64,000 nucleotides of DNA. It comes from Flammeovirgaceae bacterium BBD 1991-12. Lineage in GTDB: Bacteria > Bacteroidota > Bacteroidia > Cytophagales > Cyclobacteriaceae. The position numbers and the translations under genes are program-made. Numbering within the stretch: the first letter of the stretch is position 1; the number at the start of each line of letters is the position of its first letter. Where the stretch lies: positions 1-64,000 of the forward strand of contig LYSV01000052.1 in NCBI GenBank assembly GCA_001657315.1, read 5' to 3'. The notes under the pieces were generated by a model. The model was not told the DNA's origin and made no database searches. It was given only the letters and a program-made list of their open reading frames with translations. This document shows positions 28,749 to 36,004 of the stretch, one piece after another.

Positions 28749-30092
28749 TTAATCATTGATAGCTCCATAAATAATTGCTGTCACTCTTCCATAAAATTCC
28801 TGATGGTAACGTGGTATGGCCTGTGACATGCCCACAAATATCAATTCCTCCTCAGGATCCACGAAAAACTTTGAGCTAAATGAACCTCCCCATTCATAGC
28901 TTCCCGGGCTTTTGGGATCTGTACCGGTTGCTGTGGTGAGTGCTACACCCAGGCCATGTGATACCCCAACTTTCCTGTTCATTCCTTTACTCAGCGCATT
29001 AAGTCTGACAAACTGATCAGAGACCATCAATGCCAGAGTTTTGTGACCAAGGAGGTGATGATCATTTTGGATCAGATTATCAGCATCTGCATAGTTTTCC
29101 CGTCCTTTGGTTGTGGACAGCAGGGATTGAAGGAATTTAGCATAATCCAGCGTTGTCGAAGAAAGTCCACCGCCACCAAAATATGCCCGGGCATTCTTAA
29201 ATTCTGGATAGTCCCTGGATACTTTTAACTCATCGTTTTCCCTGTACATCACCATTTGATCTTCCACATAGTCGTGCACAGGCACCAGCCTGTCATACTT
29301 GTCTTCAGGCAGGTAAAAATGTGTATCCGACATCCCCAGGGGAGTGAAAATGTTCTGTTCAAAATAATCGCTTAAGGTCATCCCGGAAACCACCTCGATC
29401 ACTCTTCCCAACACATCCATATTCAGGCCATACAGGTATCGATCTCCCGGATGAAAGGCGAGAGGTAGCCGGGCAATCCTGTTGGCCAGCTCCTCCGTGG
29501 TCCAGTAGGGATGCGACAAACCGCTGCCTCCATGAAAACCCAGTTTGGCATAAGCTGCGAAAAGATCCCCGGCCTGCGATTTTCCATACCCCAGGCCGGA
29601 AGTATGGGTGAGCAGGTGACGAATGGTGATCTTACCACCGGCCGGAAAGGAGGTATAGGCAGAGTCCCGGGGATTAAACTTATCCAGAACATGGGCCTTG
29701 TCAAAGGCTGGAATGTATTTCGAAACAGGGTCGTCAAGTCCCAGCCTGCCCTGCTCATACAACTGCATGGCTGCCACAGCGGTGACCGCCTTGGTCATCG
29801 AGGCAATCCTGAAGATATCGTCTTTTTGATAGGGCTTTCCGGTATCCAGTGATCGGTTACCCAGGTTTTTATAGTATACGATCTTTCCGCGGCGGGCTAC
29901 CAGGAAAACCCCTCCGGGAAATTTATTTTCGGACACATATTGGCTAACCAACGAATCGATCCGGGATAGTTTGACGGTTGATATCCCGGAAATTTCAGAG
30001 GATGTCTGTGGCATTTTTTGTTGACTGCCTTCAGGCATACAGGAGGCAAAACAGATGGAGATGAGTAAAGCAATAAATGTCTTTGTATACAT
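28749..30092 (-). CDS. Beta-lactamase-fold serine hydrolase (lipoprotein)
   Basis: A 447-residue protein of the class C beta-lactamase/DD-peptidase/EstB superfamily. The lipobox FASC gives Cys18. The catalytic SxxK is Ser98-Met-Thr-Lys101 in IASMTKAVTAVAAMQLYEQG. The Tyr motif is in YLYGLNMDVLGRVIE. The usual KTG/HxG strand appears as WGGSFSS, typical of esterase members rather than true beta-lactamases. In polysaccharide loci such proteins are often carbohydrate esterases, but the substrate is not evident. It lies 46 bases before the symporter gene and is preceded by a gap holding a palindromic repeat. Confidence 0.88.
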   Translation of the reverse strand: MYTKTFIALLISICFASCMPEGSQQKMPQTSSEISGISTVKLSRIDSLVSQYVSENKFPGGVFLVARRGKIVYYKNLGNRSLDTGKPYQKDDIFRIASMTKAVTAVAAMQLYEQGRLGLDDPVSKYIPAFDKAHVLDKFNPRDSAYTSFPAGGKITIRHLLTHTSGLGYGKSQAGDLFAAYAKLGFHGGSGLSHPYWTTEELANRIARLPLAFHPGDRYLYGLNMDVLGRVIEVVSGMTLSDYFEQNIFTPLGMSDTHFYLPEDKYDRLVPVHDYVEDQMVMYRENDELKVSRDYPEFKNARAYFGGGGLSSTTLDYAKFLQSLLSTTKGRENYADADNLIQNDHHLLGHKTLALMVSDQFVRLNALSKGMNRKVGVSHGLGVALTTATGTDPKSPGSYEWGGSFSSKFFVDPEEELIFVGMSQAIPRYHQEFYGRVTAIIYGAIND

Positions 30093-30174
30093 AGATTATG
30101 AGGTTTTTCTCACCAAATGTGCCTTCGAGAGTGAGAGTATTTTTGAAAAAACACCTGAAGTGGAATGACGTGTG

Positions 30175-30267
30175 TCAACTCACCCCCATTCCACTGAGGG
30201 TGGAATATCCCCTCTCTAAGCTTAGAGAGGGGAATGTTCAAACTTCGTTTGAACGCGGGTGAGTTGA
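30175..30267 (-). repeat. Palindromic intergenic repeat, copy A
   Basis: A 93-bp element bounded by 11-bp inverted ends TCAACTCACCC and GGGTGAGTTGA. Internal structures: ATTCCAC/GTGGAAT hairpin near 30188, a perfect 24-bp palindrome at 30209-30232 with half-site CCCCTCTCTAAG, and the hairpin TTCAAACTTCGTTTGAA at 30237-30253. It is in inverted orientation relative to copies B (35881-35985) and C (47144-47249). It sits 71 bases after the sulfatase stop in the 245-bp gap before the serine hydrolase gene. No coding capacity is seen, so it is a MITE- or REP-like element that may also affect transcript ends. Confidence 0.85.
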
Positions 30268-30337
30268 TATACATAAATATAAAAACCAGTAAAACATCGA
30301 TAATCCATACATTATAAAAACACGTCATAGGCCGAAA

Positions 30338-31816
30338 CTAATATTGACAAAGTTTTAGCATGTCTTTTTCCATTTTGCTGTTTCGGAGGTAGTAGTCATC
30401 ATGTTTTTCGGCATAGTCCTTTAACTGATTCGCCAGTTTACTTACCACTCCTTTGTTTGGGGCCTCATCAATGTAGTTAACTGTTTCATCAGGATTCATT
30501 TCCAGATCCAGTAGCCATGGCGGATCATTTTCTGACAGCACCAGTTTGTAGCGCTCCGATACTGCGGCGATCCATTTTTCGTTTTTGGGCGAGCTACGGA
30601 TCACCGTGAAATCCTGCACATCAATAAGGTTTTCAGGGTTCAGGATAAGTTCTGAGAAATCAGTGCCGTCCATTTCCGGTTTATCCCCCAGGCCCATGAA
30701 GCTCAGGATAGTAGGGGCAAAATCAACCGTATTAAAAGGATTATCCACCCTTACTCCTTTCTGCCTGAGTGAGGCGGTGCGAATAATAAAAGGGACCATG
30801 GCCGAGGCTTCCAGCGGCACCCCCTTGTTCCGCCGGTAATGCTCTCCGCGCAGGTCCCCATGATCAGAAGTAAAAATAACAATGGTATTTTCGAGTAATT
30901 TGTTTTTCCTTAAGGTTTGGATCAGCCTGCCTATGTTATCATCTATGCATTTGACCATCCCAAAATACTGTGACTGGTCAACCTCTTCTTCCTTTTTACC
31001 AGCCCATGAGGGAACGTCCGTATCAGACTTAAGACTGGTACGGGGTGGCTCAAACTTCATATGGGTATATAGCGTGTCATAGGGTGGCCGCACAGTATCC
31101 GGCCCATGAGGGTCTGGGTAACTCAGCATATAGCAAAACGGACTTCCCCTGTTTTGCTCAATGAATTCAATGGCTTTATCAGTCAGAAAGTCGGTAGCAA
31201 ACGTCGTGTGATCTGCACCGTTCAGATCGTAGCTGAGATTGCCTGCACTGTCCTTTGCGGCTACCACCGGGCCATCCGGTGTATCGGCAAATTTTTTCCA
31301 GTGGCCCCGGTTGAACATATAGCGGTTGTCGGAGAACCCGAATTTTCGCTCGGGGCCCCATTGCGGCTTGCCTTCACCATCCAGATGCCATTTTCCGGCG
31401 TAGCCCGTTGCATATCCGTTTTTTCTCAGCACCTCAGCAAATGTGATCACTTCGTCAGGTAAAGGGATATCATTCATTTCGACCCCCGTTTTCTGCGGGT
31501 ATAGCCCGGAAACAAAAGCAGCTCTTGAGGGAGTACAGATTGGTGTCACAGCGTAAAATCTGGAAAAAAGAACCCCTTCTTCTGCCAGAAAATCAATATT
31601 GGGTGTTTTAACCTCCAACCCTTCTCCCCAGACATATGCCTGTTCTACCGGCAAAATATCACGGTAGCAACCCAGTGTGCGGAAGTTATGCTCATCAGTC
31701 ATGATGATCAGCAGGTTGGGCCGGCTTTTTGTTTCCTCCCTGGAACGCTGGGAAGGAGAACAGCCTGTCGCGCAGACAATGATGACCAGGCTAATTAAAT
31801 TGATTCCTCGTTTCAT
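30338..31816 (-). CDS. S1 family sulfatase (lipoprotein)
   Basis: A 492-residue formylglycine sulfatase. The lipobox ATGC gives Cys19. The metal motif is LLIIMTDEHNFRTLGCY (Asp41). The maturation motif is C-T-P-S-R at 94-98 in TPICTPSRAAFVSGLYP. FTSDHGDLRGEHY is the C-terminal metal site. TDEH in place of the usual ADD is typical of choline-sulfatase/iduronate-sulfatase-like subfamilies, which differ from the other three sulfatases here. Its start overlaps the GH28 stop by ATGA, so the two are translationally coupled and probably act on the same oligosaccharide. Confidence 0.93.
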   Translation of the reverse strand: MKRGINLISLVIIVCATGCSPSQRSREETKSRPNLLIIMTDEHNFRTLGCYRDILPVEQAYVWGEGLEVKTPNIDFLAEEGVLFSRFYAVTPICTPSRAAFVSGLYPQKTGVEMNDIPLPDEVITFAEVLRKNGYATGYAGKWHLDGEGKPQWGPERKFGFSDNRYMFNRGHWKKFADTPDGPVVAAKDSAGNLSYDLNGADHTTFATDFLTDKAIEFIEQNRGSPFCYMLSYPDPHGPDTVRPPYDTLYTHMKFEPPRTSLKSDTDVPSWAGKKEEEVDQSQYFGMVKCIDDNIGRLIQTLRKNKLLENTIVIFTSDHGDLRGEHYRRNKGVPLEASAMVPFIIRTASLRQKGVRVDNPFNTVDFAPTILSFMGLGDKPEMDGTDFSELILNPENLIDVQDFTVIRSSPKNEKWIAAVSERYKLVLSENDPPWLLDLEMNPDETVNYIDEAPNKGVVSKLANQLKDYAEKHDDYYLRNSKMEKDMLKLCQY

Positions 31817-33384
31817 CTATTTACAATGTTTCCATTTAAAATCATTTCTGTTTTGGATGCACCATCCCTGACCTCAAATACCTGACCTACACCCATGAGA
31901 TCACAATTATCCACAATAATCTTTTTGGTCTTGTCCCCTTCTACTGACAGCAATGTATTTACAGGAATGCTGCTGTGATAATCCGAAAAGCGAATGTTTT
32001 GGGACTGGATGATCCTGAAGAGCGGTTGATCATCTGTGGGTATATCCGCCTGTATGTTTTTAAAGGATGAGTTTTTCACATCATCAAAAACGATGGCTGC
32101 CCTGGCATCAGGATTTCTCAGCAGTAACCTGAAATTCTCAAACTGTATCCCCTTAGCGTGTCTGACGTAAAACCCATGGGCCGGCAGGCTGGCCCCATAC
32201 ATCCTGTTTTCAGGATATCCCTTGTTGTTTTCCGGTACATTTTTATCTGTATGTTCCAGTATGCCTGTTCCCTTACTATTGAAAATGACATCCCGTATGG
32301 TCACGTTCTCCACATAGCTGCCGGGTATACCGGTGATGGAGCTGGTGATACGGCTTTCGTTGGTGGCCGTAATGTTACTGATGATAACATTTTTCAGGCT
32401 ACCGACCCCGTCCCGTTCACCCAAACGAATAAAAATGGGGGTCTGAACACCACGCATGGAGATATTGGATATGGTCACCTGGTCCATGAAGCCACCGTCG
32501 ACCACTTCAAGGGCTATGCCCGATATTACTGTGGGCTGCCGGGTGATCCCTTCCATTCTTTCATGCCATGGTGTACGCACATTGTCCTCGGCGGCCTCGG
32601 TGATGACGCAGTTGGCTATGGATATATTCCGGAAACCTACGGCACTCCAGGTCCCGAATTTGATGGCGTTGCAATTGGAAGCGATACGGCAATTACTTAT
32701 TGCAACATTTTCCACCACAAAATCCGGGGTCCAGCTTTTGAAAACAATAGCATCATCATCACAATCGATGATGGAATTGCTGATCACTACGTTCTTTGCG
32801 TCTATGTCTATTCCATCATTATTGGTGTTACTGTGAGAGTAGATGTCAATATTGTCGATGGTGATCCACTCAGACTTCTTTAGCCGGATGACCCACATTG
32901 GAGCATTCCGAAGCCTGATACCGGTTATTTTAACAAACCGGGAATCCCTTACAAATATCTCGTAGGGACGGCTAACCTTTACTTTTCTTCCCCTGTTGTT
33001 AAAATTCTGATGCCAGCCCTGTCCGTCGATGGTTCCGGTGCCGCTGATGGCCACGTTTTTCACTCCCTTGACCAGCACTAATGCACTGTCACGGTAATCG
33101 GCTGGATTGTTGGTGCTGCCCAACAGGGTTGCATTGTGGGCAAGGTATAATTCAATGTTGTCCCAGAGCTGGACGGTCCCGGTCAGAAAAGTGCCGGCAG
33201 GAACGGTGACACGCCCTCCCCCTGATTCAGCACAGGCGTCAATGGCTTTTTGAAGCGCCGCTGTATTCAGGGTTTTACCGTCGGGAACTGCCCCATAGTC
33301 CGTGACCACCACATCTTTTGCGGCAGTGCTTAAGACACTCAGTATGAATATGGAGAGAAATATGTTCTTCATGATTGTGAGCAT
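31813..33384 (-). CDS. GH28 family polygalacturonase-like protein
   Basis: A 523-residue exported right-handed beta-helix enzyme (signal peptide MKNIFLSIFILSVLSTAA, using the ATG four codons into the frame). GH28 landmarks: TDYGAVPDGKTLNTAALQKA near the start, SNTNNDGIDID (185-195), DCDDDAIVFKS (207-217, the catalytic Asp pair) and IFIRLGERDG. The third classical motif, GHG, is replaced by SNCNAIKFGT (236-245), a variant I associate with exo-acting or non-pectin subgroups. It could cleave galacturonic acid or a related sugar from the target. It is cotranscribed with the esterase upstream and the sulfatase downstream. Confidence 0.88.
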   Translation of the reverse strand: MLTIMKNIFLSIFILSVLSTAAKDVVVTDYGAVPDGKTLNTAALQKAIDACAESGGGRVTVPAGTFLTGTVQLWDNIELYLAHNATLLGSTNNPADYRDSALVLVKGVKNVAISGTGTIDGQGWHQNFNNRGRKVKVSRPYEIFVRDSRFVKITGIRLRNAPMWVIRLKKSEWITIDNIDIYSHSNTNNDGIDIDAKNVVISNSIIDCDDDAIVFKSWTPDFVVENVAISNCRIASNCNAIKFGTWSAVGFRNISIANCVITEAAEDNVRTPWHERMEGITRQPTVISGIALEVVDGGFMDQVTISNISMRGVQTPIFIRLGERDGVGSLKNVIISNITATNESRITSSITGIPGSYVENVTIRDVIFNSKGTGILEHTDKNVPENNKGYPENRMYGASLPAHGFYVRHAKGIQFENFRLLLRNPDARAAIVFDDVKNSSFKNIQADIPTDDQPLFRIIQSQNIRFSDYHSSIPVNTLLSVEGDKTKKIIVDNCDLMGVGQVFEVRDGASKTEMILNGNIVNR

Positions 33385-33452
33385 TTGACTTTTGAGTGTT
33401 TTAAGGAATCATACCATACATACAGGATCCATCGGATAGGGTCATACAACAT

Positions 33453-34442
33453 TTATCTCTCATTTGGATCCGCATTTAGATTTTCAGAAATAAACTTCAG
33501 GCCTTCATAGATGCCTGTCCGCCAGTATTGCCAGTCATGCCCTCCCTGTCGTACACGGTATTCATGGGGAATGCCTGCTTCCAGCATACGCAGGTGAAGT
33601 ATGGAATTTCCCTTTGTTCGTAGGTCATCATCTCCGCAGTCCATGTAGAACCGAACAGCCCTAAGTTTTTCCTCCGGAATAGTTTGGACAAGGTCGAGCG
33701 GATTGTGAGACTTCCAGGTCTCTGTGATCCGTGCCTCACCTTCGAGATCTTCACCATAGATCGCACCCCAGTAGCGATCGTACTTTTCTTTTGGTCTAGC
33801 TGCCAGGTCTTCATCGGCACACAATGCCGCGCCGAGAGCAACGCAGGTGGAAAAAACATGGGGATGGTTCATGGCAAGCATGAGCGCTCCGTACCCTCCC
33901 ATGGATTGTCCGGCAATTGCCCGGGATTCCCAAGCTGATATGATGCGGTATTTTCGCTCTATCCATGGGATGAATTCCTTAATGAACATATCACGCCATG
34001 GCCGTTTATGTCTGTAGTCATTGCAATACCGGGTATCAGCCCCGTCCGGCATGACCAGTATCATCTCTGTCATATCCCCGTTTTGGATACCACGGGCCAG
34101 TATATCCTGAAGGCCTCCTGTACGTAGCCATGTGGTCTCATCATTGGTATAACCGTGCAGAAGATAGACCACAGGGTAGGACCGGCCCGAGGTTTCATAA
34201 TTAAAAGGAAGAGCTACAGAACAGTTGACCGTATCTTTCAGAATGGCACTTACAAAGCTCAGACTTTCTATTGCTTTTCCCTGTTGTGCGAAATTGTATG
34301 AGGTGGCAATAAGAAGGACTGCGATCGTGGCCAACTTTCTCACCGATTCTGTACATACAGGTGATTTGTGTGCGTTCAGCTTGCCACAAAGGCACAAAGG
34401 CACTAAGAAACCACTAAGGACGTATGGTATTGTTTTGTTCAT
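33453..34442 (-). CDS. CE1-like carbohydrate esterase
   Basis: An alpha/beta hydrolase of the esterase D/feruloyl-esterase (CE1) type. It has YPVVYLLHGYTNDETTW (oxyanion region), the nucleophile elbow IAGQSMGGYGALML (Ser180), an Asp in FYMDCGDDD and the His in QGGHDWQYW. Two starts compete. The ATG at 34442 overlaps the upstream stop codon by one base (TAATG) but gives 33 odd residues that run through a CACAAAGG tandem repeat. A GTG at 34343 gives a clean signal peptide, RKLATIAVLLIATSYNFAQ. I list the coupled ATG but consider the GTG at least as likely. It should remove acetyl or aromatic ester groups from the glycan. Confidence 0.85.
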   Translation of the reverse strand: MNKTIPYVLSGFLVPLCLCGKLNAHKSPVCTESVRKLATIAVLLIATSYNFAQQGKAIESLSFVSAILKDTVNCSVALPFNYETSGRSYPVVYLLHGYTNDETTWLRTGGLQDILARGIQNGDMTEMILVMPDGADTRYCNDYRHKRPWRDMFIKEFIPWIERKYRIISAWESRAIAGQSMGGYGALMLAMNHPHVFSTCVALGAALCADEDLAARPKEKYDRYWGAIYGEDLEGEARITETWKSHNPLDLVQTIPEEKLRAVRFYMDCGDDDLRTKGNSILHLRMLEAGIPHEYRVRQGGHDWQYWRTGIYEGLKFISENLNADPNER

Positions 34443-35488
34443 TATTCCTTCAACCTTGCATCAAAAATCAGTTTCACGAGACTTCCAAAGTCTTCTTTGG
34501 ACACTGCATTTCCTTCCCTGAAAGTATCTACCCTATGTACGATGACCATGTTGTATTCCGGTACCACCAGCAGATGATGGCCTCCGCGTCCACGGGCGGA
34601 ATAGGAGCCGTCCGGGATATCTACATTGGGATAGTGGGGATACTTGTTGTTCTTTTTCACCACCCACCACATGTAACCATAGCCATCGTTAAAGGAACGT
34701 GTAGCGTCGGAATGATAGGTGGTGCACTCTTCTATCCATTCGACAGGCACTACCTGTGCGTCGTTCCAGATACCCTTGTTCAGCATCAGCAGGCCAAACC
34801 GGGCAAGGTCTCTGGCTGTGATCTTCAGGGGATAGGAAGGATGTATGGAAGCCTCTCCGGTCATTTTCCATCCATCACCGGCGGAGAAATCTTCCATCTG
34901 TATAGGCCGTGCGATATCTTCTTCCATGAGCCGGAAGATGTCTGTTCCAGTGAACTGTTCCAGAATAGTCCCCAGGACGTTAAAATCCCAGTTGTTGTAA
35001 AGAAAATGGGTGCCCGGCGGCAGCTTCAGGTCCGGAGGACCCTTGGCTTTTGATCCTTCCCTAAGGACACAATCATGATAAACACAGGAACGGGCTTTCA
35101 GACAGTCACGTATGGTGGCAGATTTCTCCCGTTCAGTTAGCTTCGGTACATCATCGATCCCTATGTCTCCCATGATTTGATCAATATCAATGATCCCCTG
35201 CTCTACATAATTGCCGAAAAGGATGCTGACCATACTCTTTCGTACGGAGTGTGCCAGGTATTTTTTCTTCACCTCACCCCATTCATGAATGATCACGCCA
35301 TCCACCACTACGATAGCAGCAGCGGTATTCAGCCCATTGGCAAAATTTTCGGCTCTTTTCAACCGCTCCAGAGAATAACCGTAATCTTCCGGACTGGAGG
35401 CAATTTGCCATTCTTTACCTGGAAAGACCTGAGAGTGGACCGTCAGGGGCATTATAATGGCAATGAATATGAGTGTTTGCTTCTTCAT
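34442..35488 (-). CDS. Beta-lactamase-fold serine hydrolase
   Basis: A 348-residue exported serine hydrolase (signal MKKQTLIFIAIIMPLTVHSQ). SxxK is Ser81-Val-Arg-Lys84 in AHSVRKSMVSILFG. The Tyr motif is FLYNNWDFNVLGTILE. The last motif region is GYGYMWWV with ARGRGGHHLLVVPEYN. It belongs to the 6-aminohexanoate-dimer-hydrolase/EstB branch of the class C superfamily. Only distantly like the protein at 28749-30092, so this is not a recent duplication. A glycan esterase role is plausible. It directly follows the remnant genes at 35492-35832 and is coupled to the CE1-like gene. Confidence 0.85.
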   Translation of the reverse strand: MKKQTLIFIAIIMPLTVHSQVFPGKEWQIASSPEDYGYSLERLKRAENFANGLNTAAAIVVVDGVIIHEWGEVKKKYLAHSVRKSMVSILFGNYVEQGIIDIDQIMGDIGIDDVPKLTEREKSATIRDCLKARSCVYHDCVLREGSKAKGPPDLKLPPGTHFLYNNWDFNVLGTILEQFTGTDIFRLMEEDIARPIQMEDFSAGDGWKMTGEASIHPSYPLKITARDLARFGLLMLNKGIWNDAQVVPVEWIEECTTYHSDATRSFNDGYGYMWWVVKKNNKYPHYPNVDIPDGSYSARGRGGHHLLVVPEYNMVIVHRVDTFREGNAVSKEDFGSLVKLIFDARLKE

Positions 35489-35491
35489 TCT

Positions 35492-35740
35492 TTAAAAATT
35501 CACGGCTGCTCCACCATCAACAGGCAGGATCACTCCGGTAATGTAGCGGGCCGCTTCAGAGCTTAAAAAGACGGCCGCATGCCCTATATCCTCAGGTTTA
35601 CCAAAGTGATCCATAGCTATCCTGCTGATGATCTTTTGTTTCCTTTCCTTATCCTGGTCAATCGCATTCAGGATATGTTGGATTCGATCCATCCGGGCAC
35701 ACATATGTTGCTTCTGGAATGGGACGTCTTTGTCAGGCAA
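35492..35740 (-). pseudogene. Short-chain dehydrogenase, C-terminal remnant
   Basis: About 80 codons encode only the end of a short-chain dehydrogenase: [20 protein letters not shown] then [20 protein letters not shown] and GGAAVNF. The Rossmann cofactor motif and the YxxxK site are absent. The frame begins with TTG at 35740 exactly where the remnant of another gene enters in a different frame, so it looks like a deletion junction rather than a small gene. The same type of enzyme oxidises 2-keto-3-deoxy sugar acids in non-phosphorylating fucose or rhamnose pathways, but the fragment is too short to name. Confidence 0.75.
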
Positions 35741-35832
35741 TAGCTGGCATCTGAGATCGGCTTTTCCAGCTTTGTTTGTGTACGGTAGAGTTTTACTTCC
35801 CGTATTTGTAACTCTTTTGGGGTGTTTGTCAT
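35668..35832 (-). pseudogene. Enolase-superfamily dehydratase, N-terminal remnant
   Basis: From ATG 35832 the first 31 codons read like the N-terminal capping domain of a mandelate racemase/muconate lactonizing enzyme relative: [12 protein letters not shown], then [11 protein letters not shown]. Similarity then stops, and the frame closes at a TGA at 35668-35670 after 23 more residues with no family likeness. The adjacent dehydrogenase remnant takes over in another frame. Such enzymes dehydrate sugar acids (for example L-fuconate or L-rhamnonate). The call rests on pattern recognition of a short segment. Confidence 0.5.
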
Positions 35833-35880
35833 TTCAGGTTTTATTGGTGTACTGAGATCATATTTTTTGATTGTGTGGTT

Positions 35881-35985
35881 TCAACTCACCCCTCGTTCAA
35901 ACTTCGTTTGAACTTTCCCCTCTCTAAGCTTAGAGAGGGGATATTCCGCCCCTCCGATAATTATCGGAGGATTGGGGTGAGTTGA
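35881..35985 (+). repeat. Palindromic intergenic repeat, copy B
   Basis: A 105-bp element with ends TCAACTCACCC (35881-35891) and GGGTGAGTTGA (35975-35985). Inside: TTCAAACTTCGTTTGAA hairpin (35896-35912), the same 24-bp palindrome as copy A at 35917-35940, and a perfect 20-bp palindrome CCTCCGATAATTATCGGAGG (35951-35970). It begins 19 bases after the stop of the large GH-A gene and 48 bases from the dehydratase remnant. Confidence 0.85.
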
Positions 35986-36004
35986 CGCATATCCAAACTC
36001 TACA

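Noticed and set aside
28749-30092. Antibiotic-resistance beta-lactamase
   Set aside because: Only the fold motif SxxK is shared. The third motif is WGG rather than KTG, and the setting is a glycan operon.
30175-30267. CRISPR-like repeat
   Set aside because: Three dispersed palindromic copies with no regular spacers and no cas genes, so it is not a CRISPR array.
32158-32883. 241-codon plus-strand open frame
   Set aside because: It lies wholly antisense to the GH28 gene, has no recognisable motif and reflects codon bias of the real gene.
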